This document shows, in pieces, positions 27,068 through 36,217 of a DNA stretch of 64,000 nt. The translations under genes were made by a program, and so were the position numbers. This stretch comes from GWE2-42-39 sp034003625. GTDB lineage: Bacteria > Bacteroidota > Bacteroidia > Bacteroidales > Prolixibacteraceae. The notes under the pieces are model-generated. The model did not search any database, had not been told where the DNA came from, and saw nothing but the letters and a program-made list of their open reading frames with translations. Positions within the stretch are counted from its first letter, which is position 1; the number at the start of each line of letters is the position of its first letter. The stretch lies in NCBI GenBank assembly GCA_034003625.1, contig JAVEYG010000011.1, forward strand, positions 1-64,000. Direction: 5' to 3'.

Positions 27068-28105
27068 ATGAACCACAAAAAGGCAAAACGAATCGGGATA
27101 CTAACAGCCGGCGGAGATTGTCCCGGCCTGAATGCAGCCATCAGGGGAGTTGGAAAAACGGCAATTGTTGCTTACGGAATGGAAGTAATCGGGTTTAATG
27201 CGGGCTTTACCGGATTGATTGAGAAAGACTATATTCATTTGCGTGAAAAGGATTTATCCGGAATACTGACTGTGGGAGGCACCATCCTGGGGACATCGCG
27301 CGAGAAACCCTATAAGATAGTGAAGGAAGGCGACAACGATAAGCCCGACCTGATCCGGGAAAATTATAGGGAACTGGGGCTCGACTGCCTGGTTTGCATT
27401 GGCGGAAACGGAACCATGAAAACAGCTAACCGGTTACGTGAAGAGGGGATGAACGTGATAGGGATACCCAAAACCATTGACAACGACGTGTGGGGCACCG
27501 ATGTAACGTTCGGTTTCGATTCAGCCATTCAGATCGCCACGGAAGCTATCGACCGGTTACACACCACCGCCAACTCTCACCAGCGGGTAATGATCATTGA
27601 GGTAATGGGCCATAATGCCGGATGGATTGCCTTGTATGCTGGCATTGCCGGCGGCGGCGACATCATTTTGCTGCCCGAACTTAAATATAACATCCGTTCG
27701 GTATGTAAAAAAATAGAACAACGTTACGAAGACAAAAAGCCCTATTCGATTGTAGTGGTTGCCGAAGGGATTGATCATCCGGAAGGAAAGTCGGCGGCAT
27801 CATACCTGTCGGAAGCCATTCAGTTGTATACCGGTATTGAAACCCGCGAGACCGTACTGGGATATATTCAACGGGGAGGAAGCCCCTCGCCCATGGACCG
27901 TATCCTGGCTACCCGTTACGGGGCATTTGCCGCAGAATGTATTGCCCGTGAATGTTTTGGCACCATGGTGGCATACAGGAACAACCAGCTCACCACGGTA
28001 CCTCTTGAGGAGGTTGGCGGAAAACTGAGCTTGGTTTCACCTGACTTCCCGTTGATAGCAAAGGCACGAAAAATGGGGGTTTCGTTTGGCGATGAATATT
28101 TGTAG
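27068..28105 (+). CDS. pfkA: 6-phosphofructokinase
   Basis: Phosphorylates fructose 6-phosphate in glycolysis. The 345-residue protein has GILTAGGDCPGLNAAIRG, the catalytic PKTIDND (D138), MGHNAGWIALYAG (substrate loop) and QRGGSPSPMDR. Phosphoryl-donor residues are mixed. The loop that is GGDGS in E. coli reads GGNGT (112-116), so Asn replaces the metal-binding Asp. The glycine next to it is of the ATP type, and K135 sits where PPi-dependent enzymes have Lys and E. coli has Gly. It resembles the Gly/Lys ('group III') PFKs; whether ATP or PPi is used cannot be decided by inspection. Confidence 0.93.
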   Translation: MNHKKAKRIGILTAGGDCPGLNAAIRGVGKTAIVAYGMEVIGFNAGFTGLIEKDYIHLREKDLSGILTVGGTILGTSREKPYKIVKEGDNDKPDLIRENYRELGLDCLVCIGGNGTMKTANRLREEGMNVIGIPKTIDNDVWGTDVTFGFDSAIQIATEAIDRLHTTANSHQRVMIIEVMGHNAGWIALYAGIAGGGDIILLPELKYNIRSVCKKIEQRYEDKKPYSIVVVAEGIDHPEGKSAASYLSEAIQLYTGIETRETVLGYIQRGGSPSPMDRILATRYGAFAAECIARECFGTMVAYRNNQLTTVPLEEVGGKLSLVSPDFPLIAKARKMGVSFGDEYL

Positions 28106-28291
28106 CGCCATGTCTACGAAGTACCTATCCCGCTTATGGTCTTTGGATATATTATTGAGGATTGACAGGAATAACACACACAGGGCAAGCCCCGTTTAAT
28201 GGGTTACTATTTTGTACCCTCATCGGATCAGCTCAAAACAATAGCTTCCCGGCAGCGTTTTACCAACTATTTTTCAGTAATATGCCTTATT

Positions 28292-28837
28292 CTATTGCAG
28301 CATTTGTTTGATCGCAGCTTCCAGTGTAGGCCCCCGAAGGTCGAATCCTACAATGACCCCATCACCATCAATCAGAAAATTTGAAGGTATCCTACTGACG
28401 CCATATACACCAGCATACTTCGATTGCCAGCCTCCCAGGTCGCTGACATGATAGTCCCAGGACAGGTTGTCATCCTTAATGCCTTTCATCCAGGCCTCTT
28501 TCGATTTATCTAACGAAACACTGAAAACCGCAAAGCCGTCGCCGTTTTTAAATTTTTTATCCTTATATGTATTGTATGTATTTACTACATACGGATTTTC
28601 ACGGCGACAGGGGCCACACCACGATGCCCAGAAATCAATTAAAACAACTTTCCCGCGCAATGAGGAAAGTTTTAAATACTCTCCGTTAATTCCTTTTTCA
28701 TTTATTTCAGGCGCTTTATTCCCGACATTTAACCCGATCTTTGCACCGCCTGTTTTGGCAGCTACATTGTTTCCTGCGTAAACTCCTGATCCGACTCCAA
28801 CTGCCAGAATAAAAAACAATACTACTTTTGCCTTCAT
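28292..28837 (-). CDS. TlpA/ResA-like thioredoxin-fold protein, exported
   Basis: Start taken at MKAKVVLFFILAVGVGSGVYA (28837), which gives a clean signal peptide; a longer frame to 28897 has an unlikely N-terminus. The mature domain has the redox motif WASWCGPCRRENP and the cis-Pro strand VSRIPSNFLID, with the TlpA-type insert between. Predicted periplasmic or membrane-anchored thiol-disulfide oxidoreductase. No partner is adjacent, so the substrate is unknown. Confidence 0.92.
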   Translation of the reverse strand: MKAKVVLFFILAVGVGSGVYAGNNVAAKTGGAKIGLNVGNKAPEINEKGINGEYLKLSSLRGKVVLIDFWASWCGPCRRENPYVVNTYNTYKDKKFKNGDGFAVFSVSLDKSKEAWMKGIKDDNLSWDYHVSDLGGWQSKYAGVYGVSRIPSNFLIDGDGVIVGFDLRGPTLEAAIKQMLQ

Positions 28838-28969
28838 CTTCAATGCGTTATAATTTATTACTATTGTTTTTTGTCTTTCCCCTACGAAAATAACCATTTT
28901 AGAAAACGGAAGTTTACCTTTCGTCCCATTTTTAGAATTATTAACAAATTGAAGATTGGCACGGATGCC

Positions 28970-30277
28970 CTACCCCAGTCTTTTTATTTTAGCGCCGATG
29001 CCATTTAAGCGGGCGTCGATGTTTTCGTACCCCCGGTCTATCTGCTCAATGTTGGAAATAGAGCTTATTCCTTTGGCTGACATGGCGGCAATCAACAGGG
29101 CGACCCCGGCCCGTATATCCGGCGAGCTCATGTGAGTGGCCCGCAACTGGTGGGCATGGTCGAGTCCGATTACCGTAGCCCGGTGCGGGTCGCATAAAAT
29201 AATCTGTGCCCCCATATCAATCAGTTTATCGACAAAGAAGAGGCGGCTTTCAAACATTTTCTGGTGGATGAGCACGCTACCTTTGGCCTGAGTGGCCACT
29301 ACCAGGAAGATACTTAGCAGGTCGGGGGTCAGACCGGGCCATGGAGCATCGGCAATCGTCATGATGGAGCCATCGATAAACGATTCAATTTCGTAATGAT
29401 CCTGTGCCGGAATGAAAATATCATCCTCTTTTTGCTGAATGATGATACCCAGTCGTTTAAACTGGTCGGGAATGATGCCCAGATGCTCAATTCCTGCATC
29501 TTTGATGGTCATTTCGGAACCGGTCATTGCTGCCAGTCCGATAAAACTGCCCACCTCTATCATATCGGGAAGAATGGTATGACTGCACCCGTGTAGCGAT
29601 GAAACACCATGAACGGTGAGCAGATTGGAGCCAACTCCTTCGATTTTCGCCCCCATCCGTATAAGCATTCTGCTCAGTTGTTGCAGATAAGGTTCGCAGG
29701 CGGCGTTGTAAATAGTAGTAGTGCCTTCGGCCAAAACAGCAGCCATCAGGATATTGGCGGTACCGGTCACCGATGCTTCGTCGAGAAGCATGTAGGCGCC
29801 GTTCAGCTTTTGTGCAGTTACACTGTAAAAATGCGTATCTACCTGAAATTCAAAGTTTGCACCTAACTTCTGAAGGCCGGTAAAGTGGGTATCGAGACGG
29901 CGGCGCCCGATTTTGTCACCTCCGGGCTGAGGGATATATCCATGTCCGAAACGCGCCAGTAACGGCCCGATGATCATGATCGATCCGCGCAGGCTGGAAG
30001 CCTGTTTACTGTATTCTTTGGTTTTCAGGTAAGCCACATCAACCCGGGCAGCCCTGAAACGATAATTTCCTTTTGCAAGCCGTTCGACCTCAACTCCCAG
30101 TTTTGAAAGAATTTCAATCAGTTTTAACACATCACTTATTTCGGGAACATTCTGAATGAAAACATTTTCAGGGGTGAGTAAAACCGCACAAAGTACCTGC
30201 AATGCCTCGTTTTTTGCCCCTTGAGGATAAAGATTTCCGCTCAGCCGGTGACCGCCTTCAATTTCAAATGTTGCCAT
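28970..30277 (-). CDS. murA: UDP-N-acetylglucosamine 1-carboxyvinyltransferase
   Basis: Catalyses the first committed step of peptidoglycan synthesis, transferring enolpyruvate from PEP to UDP-GlcNAc. The 435-residue protein has GAKNEAL (K22), LRGSIMIIGPLLARFG and the catalytic loop. The loop reads QPGGDKIGRRRLD: the residue matching catalytic Cys115 of E. coli is Asp121 here. Fosfomycin acts by alkylating that Cys, and Cys-to-Asp enzymes of other bacteria are resistant and active, so intrinsic fosfomycin resistance is predicted. The DUF4290 gene lies 113 bases upstream on the same strand, as is usual in Bacteroidota. Confidence 0.97.
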   Translation of the reverse strand: MATFEIEGGHRLSGNLYPQGAKNEALQVLCAVLLTPENVFIQNVPEISDVLKLIEILSKLGVEVERLAKGNYRFRAARVDVAYLKTKEYSKQASSLRGSIMIIGPLLARFGHGYIPQPGGDKIGRRRLDTHFTGLQKLGANFEFQVDTHFYSVTAQKLNGAYMLLDEASVTGTANILMAAVLAEGTTTIYNAACEPYLQQLSRMLIRMGAKIEGVGSNLLTVHGVSSLHGCSHTILPDMIEVGSFIGLAAMTGSEMTIKDAGIEHLGIIPDQFKRLGIIIQQKEDDIFIPAQDHYEIESFIDGSIMTIADAPWPGLTPDLLSIFLVVATQAKGSVLIHQKMFESRLFFVDKLIDMGAQIILCDPHRATVIGLDHAHQLRATHMSSPDIRAGVALLIAAMSAKGISSISNIEQIDRGYENIDARLNGIGAKIKRLG

Positions 30278-30390
30278 TTCGGGTTGGGTATGTAATTGAT
30301 GATTATAACTGACTGTTGACTCTTTTCCCGTGTGGTCGACAGGTTAATGAACATTGCCGTTTTTCAACCTGTTATATATTATCCCGGAAC

Positions 30391-30978
30391 TTATTTTTTG
30401 TACTTGTTTTTTTTCTTTTTGAGTTTTTGTACCGGTTCAATTTTTACTTCAGCCAACTGATAATTGCTCAGTTTGATTGTCCCTTTTGAAAGTTCATTCA
30501 GGTCGGCAAAGATTTTTTCATCTTCCACCGCATCTTTGTTCCATGCCAGGTAGCTCTTTTTCATGTGGTTGGCGATCAGTTTGATCAAATAATCGCGTTC
30601 CCCGGCAGGTTCATAGGTTTTGGCCTGCTCAATCATCATTTCAAGTGTTTTCCCGTAATGGCGATATTTAATCCGGTTGCTGTCATACGGAATTTTCGCC
30701 GGAGGAGCTTTAAACACTTCAGGACTTGGCGGATCGTAGGGATAGTCGATATCAAGCTTATAATCTGCCATAATGGCTAAATGGTCCCACAGTTTATGCT
30801 TGAAATCCTGGATATCCCGCAAATAGGGGTACATATTTCCCATAATTTCGATGATCGACCGGGCTGCCCTGTTGCGTTCATCTCGATCTTCCAGGGTCAG
30901 GATATGGTTTATCATGTTCTGAATATTTCTGCCATACTCAGGTAGAGGCAGTTTTTCTCTTTGTGAATTGTAATCCAT
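30391..30978 (-). CDS. DUF4290 domain-containing protein
   Basis: The 195-residue cytoplasmic protein has the conserved N-terminus DYNSQREKLPLPEYGRNIQN, the motif NMYPYLRDIQDFKHKLWDHL, and a lysine-rich tail (KKKKNKYKK). It is widely conserved in Bacteroidota, usually beside murA. No function is known. Mostly helical, no signal peptide or membrane segment. Confidence 0.88.
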   Translation of the reverse strand: MDYNSQREKLPLPEYGRNIQNMINHILTLEDRDERNRAARSIIEIMGNMYPYLRDIQDFKHKLWDHLAIMADYKLDIDYPYDPPSPEVFKAPPAKIPYDSNRIKYRHYGKTLEMMIEQAKTYEPAGERDYLIKLIANHMKKSYLAWNKDAVEDEKIFADLNELSKGTIKLSNYQLAEVKIEPVQKLKKKKNKYKK

Positions 30979-31160
30979 TAGAAAAATTATAATTATTTTT
31001 TTTGTTTTCCGGCTGTTATCGTAAAAAAGGCAATTTTAATGATAATCAGTTCGAAAGGTAATTTCTCCTGCAAATTAAAAGAAAATTGTTTATTTGGCAA
31101 TGCGTTGCCTGAAATTACTCCGCAATACCGCGTTCATCTATCATTCAGTGTATCCATTTT

Positions 31161-33482
31161 TTATCCTCTGACGATTTTTAGCCTGGCAAATTTCAATAAC
31201 AGTTGTTTTTGACCAACATTCTGAAAGAATACAGTAGCTTTCAGGTTGGGGATTTGTCCTTCTACCTGTAATACCTTACCACGGCCGAAACGCTGGTGTT
31301 CAACGGTCATACCGGGCTGTATTTCCGAAGGCGGGCTGCCGTCGAATTCGCTCATCTCCTTTTTTACATCCCGGAGTTTCTGTAGCTTGTCCGACAATTC
31401 GACAGAATTTGCCATCGGGTTTCGCGCGAATTTCCGGGCAGGCGGTTGAAAGCCCCGGAACGAACGATCCTCGGCTTCTTTGGATGTATTGTCGAAAAAC
31501 GAAAGTTCGCGTTCCACCGGCTGGTCAAGATAATTTTCATCGATTTCGGCAATGAAACGGCTGGGGTTGCAAAACTCAAGTTTGCCCCATTTGTAACGTT
31601 GACGGGCATAACTCAGGAATGCATTCTCTTCGGCACGAGTGACGGCTACATAAAATAAACGGCGTTCCTCTTCAAGTTCTTCTGCCGTTTTTGAACCGGC
31701 CTGGTTGGCAGGAAACAGATTTTCTTCGAGACCAACCACAAATACATTTTTAAATTCGAGGCCTTTCGCCATGTGAACGGTCATCATCGAAACTTTATCG
31801 CGGTCCTCCGGCTTTTCCGAATCCTGATCGGTGAGCAATGCCACATCTTCCATATAATTTTCCAGCCGGGCAGGACGGCCTTCTTCCCGGGCCGAAAGCG
31901 TAAATTCCTGGATCGCGTTCAGCAATTCCTGGATGTTCTCAAAACGGCTCAATCCTTCCGGCGTCTGGTCTTTGTATAAATCTTTCAGCAACCCGGTACC
32001 GGTTGCTATTTCGGTTGCCGTTTCAAAAGCATCTGCCGTTTGCTGTTTTTCCCTAAAAACGTCTATCATCCGGAAGAACTCCTCCAGTTTGACGAGCATC
32101 CCTTTATTGAGTTGGGCCGGATTTTCAGCCTTTTTTTCTGAAATAACTTCAGCAATGCTGATCCCATATCCTGAAGCTGCCTGTTCGAGGCGGGTTAAGG
32201 TGGTATCGCCAATACCTCGTGCAGGGTAATTGACAATACGCTTAAATGCTTCGTTGTCTTTCGGGTTGATGATGAACCGGAAATAAGCCAGTAAATCCTT
32301 GATTTCCTTACGCTGGTAAAACGAAAGGCCACCAAATATTTTATGCGGGATATTCCGTTTTCGCAGGGCTTCCTCAAAAATGCGCGACTGGGCGTTGGTC
32401 CGGTACAGAATGGCAAAATCCTCGAACCGGTAATGGCTACGCATCCGTAGTTCCGCAATCTGGCCGGCTACTATGAACCCCTCTTCATTGTCAGTCAGGG
32501 CGCCTGTCACTTTTATCAGGTTTCCTTTTTCCTTTTCGGAAAAAACATTTTTCGGAATTTGTCGCTTATTCTTCGCAATAATACTGTTCGCAGCATTGAC
32601 AATGGTTTGTGTGGAACGGTAATTTTGTTCGAGCTTGAAGATTTTGTGTTCCGGATAATCTTTCTGAAAGTTGAGAATGTTCTCGATCCTGGCGCCGCGG
32701 AAAGAGTAGATGCTCTGCGCATCGTCGCCCACCACGCAAATGTTGTGGTGCTTTTCGGCCAACCGCTTAATGATCAGGTATTGCGCATGGTTGGTATCCT
32801 GGTACTCGTCGACCAGTATGTAACCGAATTGCTGCTGGTATTTTTCCAGCACCTTCGGATGGTCGCGAAAAAGGATATTGGTCCTCATGAGCAAATCGTC
32901 GAAATCCATCGCCCCCGCAAGGAAACAACGTTTTACATATTCCTTGTAAACAGAGGCGATAAATGGCATGCGGATGCTTTGATCGTATTCGTAAAGCTCC
33001 GGCATATTGGCATACACTGCCGGGCCTATGAGGCTATTTTTTGCAGCGGAAATCCGCGAAGCCACCACCCCGGGTTTGTAGGTTTTTTCATCCAACTTCA
33101 TATCCCGTATGATGGTCCGGATCAGATTTTTCGAATCGGCTGAATCGTAAATCGTAAAATTGGACGGGTAACCGCTTGCTTCGGATTCAGCACGCAATAT
33201 GCGTGCAAAAACGGAATGAAAAGTTCCCATCCACAAATACCTGGCAACATTGGCACCAACAATGGTAGCAATGCGGTCTTTCATTTCACGGGCGGCCTTA
33301 TTGGTAAAAGTGAGCGCCAGCACCGACCATGGTTTTGCCCCCAGCTTCAGCAAATGGGCAATACGATAGGTGAGCACCCGGGTTTTGCCCGAACCGGCAC
33401 CGGCAATAACAAGCGAGGCGCCATCGTAATTTTCCACGGCTTCACGCTGCGCCTTGTTTAATTCATTCAAATAGTTGTACAC
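31161..33482 (-). CDS. UvrD/PcrA-type ATP-dependent DNA helicase
   Basis: The 773-residue superfamily 1A 3'-5' helicase has LNKAQREAV (Q motif), Walker A AGAGSGKTR (about residues 28-36), DEYQDTNHAQY (motif II), VVGDDAQSIYSFRGA (motif III), TVHMAKGLEFKNVF (motif V) and RLFYVAVTRAEE (motif VI). A Tudor-like C-terminal domain (PGMTVEHQRFGRGKVL, with KATVFFQNVG) fits PcrA/UvrD. Roles are nucleotide-excision repair, mismatch repair and clearing of RecA or RNA polymerase. The spacer upstream to 33765 (282 bases) shows no gene. Confidence 0.94.
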   Translation of the reverse strand: MYNYLNELNKAQREAVENYDGASLVIAGAGSGKTRVLTYRIAHLLKLGAKPWSVLALTFTNKAAREMKDRIATIVGANVARYLWMGTFHSVFARILRAESEASGYPSNFTIYDSADSKNLIRTIIRDMKLDEKTYKPGVVASRISAAKNSLIGPAVYANMPELYEYDQSIRMPFIASVYKEYVKRCFLAGAMDFDDLLMRTNILFRDHPKVLEKYQQQFGYILVDEYQDTNHAQYLIIKRLAEKHHNICVVGDDAQSIYSFRGARIENILNFQKDYPEHKIFKLEQNYRSTQTIVNAANSIIAKNKRQIPKNVFSEKEKGNLIKVTGALTDNEEGFIVAGQIAELRMRSHYRFEDFAILYRTNAQSRIFEEALRKRNIPHKIFGGLSFYQRKEIKDLLAYFRFIINPKDNEAFKRIVNYPARGIGDTTLTRLEQAASGYGISIAEVISEKKAENPAQLNKGMLVKLEEFFRMIDVFREKQQTADAFETATEIATGTGLLKDLYKDQTPEGLSRFENIQELLNAIQEFTLSAREEGRPARLENYMEDVALLTDQDSEKPEDRDKVSMMTVHMAKGLEFKNVFVVGLEENLFPANQAGSKTAEELEEERRLFYVAVTRAEENAFLSYARQRYKWGKLEFCNPSRFIAEIDENYLDQPVERELSFFDNTSKEAEDRSFRGFQPPARKFARNPMANSVELSDKLQKLRDVKKEMSEFDGSPPSEIQPGMTVEHQRFGRGKVLQVEGQIPNLKATVFFQNVGQKQLLLKFARLKIVRG

Positions 33483-33765
33483 GCTTTATTGTTTTCGAAA
33501 ATCGTTTCAAAAGTAGGATATGTTTTTGAGTTATTCAGGACGAAATGATTTGTAGTTTTCAACAATCGGGATGATCGGCCATGAATACCCCGGAAATGCC
33601 CGGACAACACTTCTTATGGATTGAACGGCACGAACAGGGAAAGAACCGCTACCAGCCCTGTTCATTATGATCAAAAAAAAGAAATTTAACCAACTTTCTG
33701 CCCGACAACTTTGTATGTGTTAGTTTCTGATGTATCGGGAGCGGGGGACTATACCGACTCACCGT

Positions 33766-34800
33766 TTAATTCACATTTTTGGTCCGTTTTGCCCATAGGT
33801 CACGGGCTAACTGCTGCATATCGGCCTGAATATCTTTTTCGTCGGTAATCTCCAGTCCCAGGATGGTTTCGATAATATCTTCCATGGTGATCAGCCCTTC
33901 GGTTCCGCCATATTCGTTTATGACCAGGGCAATATGTTCTTTACTGAGCAGTAACTTTTCAAAAATACCCGGAACCGTAAAATTCTCGTAACAGGCAATA
34001 ATTTCCCTTTTTTCATCTTTCAGCAGGCTTCCTTTTTCCCCGGTAGCCAGTTTATACAATATATCCTGTTTCAGGATGTAACCGGTAATCTGGTCGATAT
34101 TTTCTTCGTAAACCGGGATCCGCGAAAACTGGCGAAAACTTTCTTCTCTGAAAAAATCAGACATGGTGAGGTTTTCGGAAGCGGCAACCAACACCGTGCG
34201 CGGGGTCATAATGTCTTTCACTTTAATATCTTTCAGCCTGATAAGGTTATTGATCGTTTTACTTTCGCTTTCTTCAAAAACCCCTTCCACATGTCCCAGC
34301 GAAGCCATCACTGCAACTTCTTCACGGCTTACTGAATGCTTGTTTTTCCGGTTTGAAAAAAGCCGCGTAATTAATTCTGAAAATATTACCAGTGGATAAG
34401 TAATCATAATGAGAACCCGGACAATGCGGGCAGATGGTAATGCCAGTTCGCGCCAGAACCGGGCGCCAATGGTTTTGGGAATGATCTCTGAAAGCACTAA
34501 AATAAGTATTGTGAGAATAGCAGAAACCAAGCCAAAATAGGCTTCTCCGAAAATTTTTGTAGCCTGCGAGCCCACCCCGGCAGCGCCAACCGTGTGTGCC
34601 ACCGTATTCAGTGTCAGAATGGCTGCCAGCGGACGGTCGATCTTTGTTTTTATATTTTTGAGGATGACGGCTGAACGGCTACCCTGTTGTTCTTTAAGGT
34701 AAATATAGGAGAACGTGACGGACAAAAGGATGGATTCGAGTACCGAGCACAAGAAGGAAATTGCCAGTGCCACAGTGAGATATAAAAAAAGCATGCCCAT
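33766..34800 (-). CDS. CNNM/CorC-family transporter (DUF21 plus CBS pair)
   Basis: The 344-residue membrane protein has an N-terminal DUF21/CNNM domain with about four membrane segments (LYLTVALAISFLCSVLESIL, then LILVLSEIIPKTIGARFW) and a CBS pair in the cytoplasm (KVKDIMTPRTVLVAASEN, GYILKQDILYKLATGE, VINEYGGTEGLITMEDIIE). The family handles magnesium or other divalent cations. It ends soon after the CBS pair, so the CorC/HlyC C-terminal domain is missing. It follows apbE by 56 bases on the same strand. Confidence 0.9.
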   Translation of the reverse strand: MGMLFLYLTVALAISFLCSVLESILLSVTFSYIYLKEQQGSRSAVILKNIKTKIDRPLAAILTLNTVAHTVGAAGVGSQATKIFGEAYFGLVSAILTILILVLSEIIPKTIGARFWRELALPSARIVRVLIMITYPLVIFSELITRLFSNRKNKHSVSREEVAVMASLGHVEGVFEESESKTINNLIRLKDIKVKDIMTPRTVLVAASENLTMSDFFREESFRQFSRIPVYEENIDQITGYILKQDILYKLATGEKGSLLKDEKREIIACYENFTVPGIFEKLLLSKEHIALVINEYGGTEGLITMEDIIETILGLEITDEKDIQADMQQLARDLWAKRTKNVN

Positions 34801-34856
34801 TACTGAAATCTGTTTTTTTCAAAGATAGTAATAAAAGTAAGCTGCCAAAATGAAAA

Positions 34857-35867
34857 TTAATTGAGCTCTTTATCCAACATTTTGCGAAAACCTTCGGAAA
34901 GCCAGGTATCCAACTCTCCGTTTTCTCCTGAATAAATGAAATATACATCCAATCCGTCAACCTGTGAAGCAACCCGTTTTGCACCGTCGAGCCCCAACAC
35001 CATAAATGCGGTGGCAAAAGCATCGGCAGTCATGCAATCATCGGCCAGCACTGTGGCGCTCAGCAGCGAATGCTGTATCGGATAACCGGTTTTGGGATCA
35101 ATGGTGTGGGCATATTTCTTTCCGCCTTCGACATAAAAATTGCGGTAATTTCCCGAAGTCGCCAAAGCCTTGTCCTTCAATGAAACAACAGCCTTTAGTT
35201 CCTGACTGGCCGGTGAGGTATCGTCAACCGGTTTGCTGACACCAATGCTCCAGCATTTACCTTTTGCATTGACTCCCCGCGCCACTACCTCGCCCCCTAT
35301 TTCGACCATGTAATTTTTACAGCCTTTTACAGCCAAAAAATTTCCGGCCACATCGCAGGCATATCCTTTTGCAATCGCGCTGCAATCGAGCATGGTATTG
35401 GGATGTTCTTTGACAAGCCGTTCCCCCTCCATCCTGATCTTCTGATACCCTACCAATTCCTTCAGCGAATCAATAAGCTCTTCGGTAACCTTTTCTTTAT
35501 GCTTAAAACCAAAGCCCCATACATTGACCATCGGTGCAACGGTAATATCGAACGCCCCGTCCGTTATTTCCGAGACTTCCATCGCCTTGTTGAAGACAGT
35601 GAGAAAATAGTTATCGGGAGCGACCTCCTGGTTTCTGTTTATTTTTGAAATTACCGAAAGGCTGTCGAAGGTTGAAAGCGAACGGTTTATCTTGTTCAAC
35701 TCTCCCTCAATCCCGGCCTGCAAGTCTTTGCCATCCGGACTTTCGTATTTGATGGTATACACTGTCCCATATATAAAGCCCTGATTGGTGATGTAGACAG
35801 GTTTCTTCGGGTTGCACGAAACTACAATTACCAGCAACACAACAATCGTAATATAATGAATCCTCAT
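34857..35867 (-). CDS. apbE: FAD:protein FMN transferase (ApbE)
   Basis: The 336-residue lipoprotein has the signal YITIVVLLVIVVSCNP (lipobox Cys near residue 18). ApbE motifs are MLDCSAIAKGYACD, VEIGGEVVARG, SGNYRNFYVEGGKKY, HTIDPKTGYPI and DDCMTADAFATAFMVLG (metal and FAD site). It attaches FMN covalently to threonine residues of exported flavoproteins such as Na+-NQR or Rnf subunits, or other flavoproteins, in a Mg-dependent reaction. No target gene lies in the window. The 350-base spacer downstream of its promoter side holds a palindrome (35914-35955) and nothing else I can recognise. Confidence 0.95.
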   Translation of the reverse strand: MRIHYITIVVLLVIVVSCNPKKPVYITNQGFIYGTVYTIKYESPDGKDLQAGIEGELNKINRSLSTFDSLSVISKINRNQEVAPDNYFLTVFNKAMEVSEITDGAFDITVAPMVNVWGFGFKHKEKVTEELIDSLKELVGYQKIRMEGERLVKEHPNTMLDCSAIAKGYACDVAGNFLAVKGCKNYMVEIGGEVVARGVNAKGKCWSIGVSKPVDDTSPASQELKAVVSLKDKALATSGNYRNFYVEGGKKYAHTIDPKTGYPIQHSLLSATVLADDCMTADAFATAFMVLGLDGAKRVASQVDGLDVYFIYSGENGELDTWLSEGFRKMLDKELN

Positions 35868-35913
35868 CGCTATAAATTATAAATTCCAAAGATAAATATT
35901 TGGCCGCAGTAAA

Positions 35914-35955
35914 CTAACAATGGGTTGCAACCCATTGTTTGCAACCCATTGTTAG
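35914..35955. repeat. Perfect palindrome with overlapping direct repeat
   Basis: Bases 35916-35939 are a perfect 24-base palindrome centred on GGGTTGCAACCC. The right half (TGCAACCCATTGTT) is repeated immediately at 35940-35953. A longer alternative hairpin pairs 35914-35930 with 35939-35955. It lies upstream of apbE and beyond the end of the export operon. A palindromic repeat element is more likely than a terminator, because no T-run follows. Confidence 0.55.
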
Positions 35956-36217
35956 TCGAATATCGCACCTGTTTGATGCAATCATGTACCCCGGCCATGC
36001 CATATTACCCAGTTGAAACAATTACGCACCTTTCAGATGCCATAACGCACTGCTATGATGACGATCTCATCATGACAGTGCGTTTCATCCGGTCGGTTAA
36101 TTTACCTTCCAATTATTCTCAACTGCTTTTAATTGTCTTCTTTTATTCTTGATGGATGAACAATTTACAAGCCATTACTGTATTATATAGCGCCAGGTCA
36201 ACCCCCTGGTAATCTAT

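Noticed and set aside
36160..36217. Weak CCAGG/CCTGG hairpin after the export operon
   Set aside because: Only a 5-bp stem and no T-run, so it was not called as a terminator.
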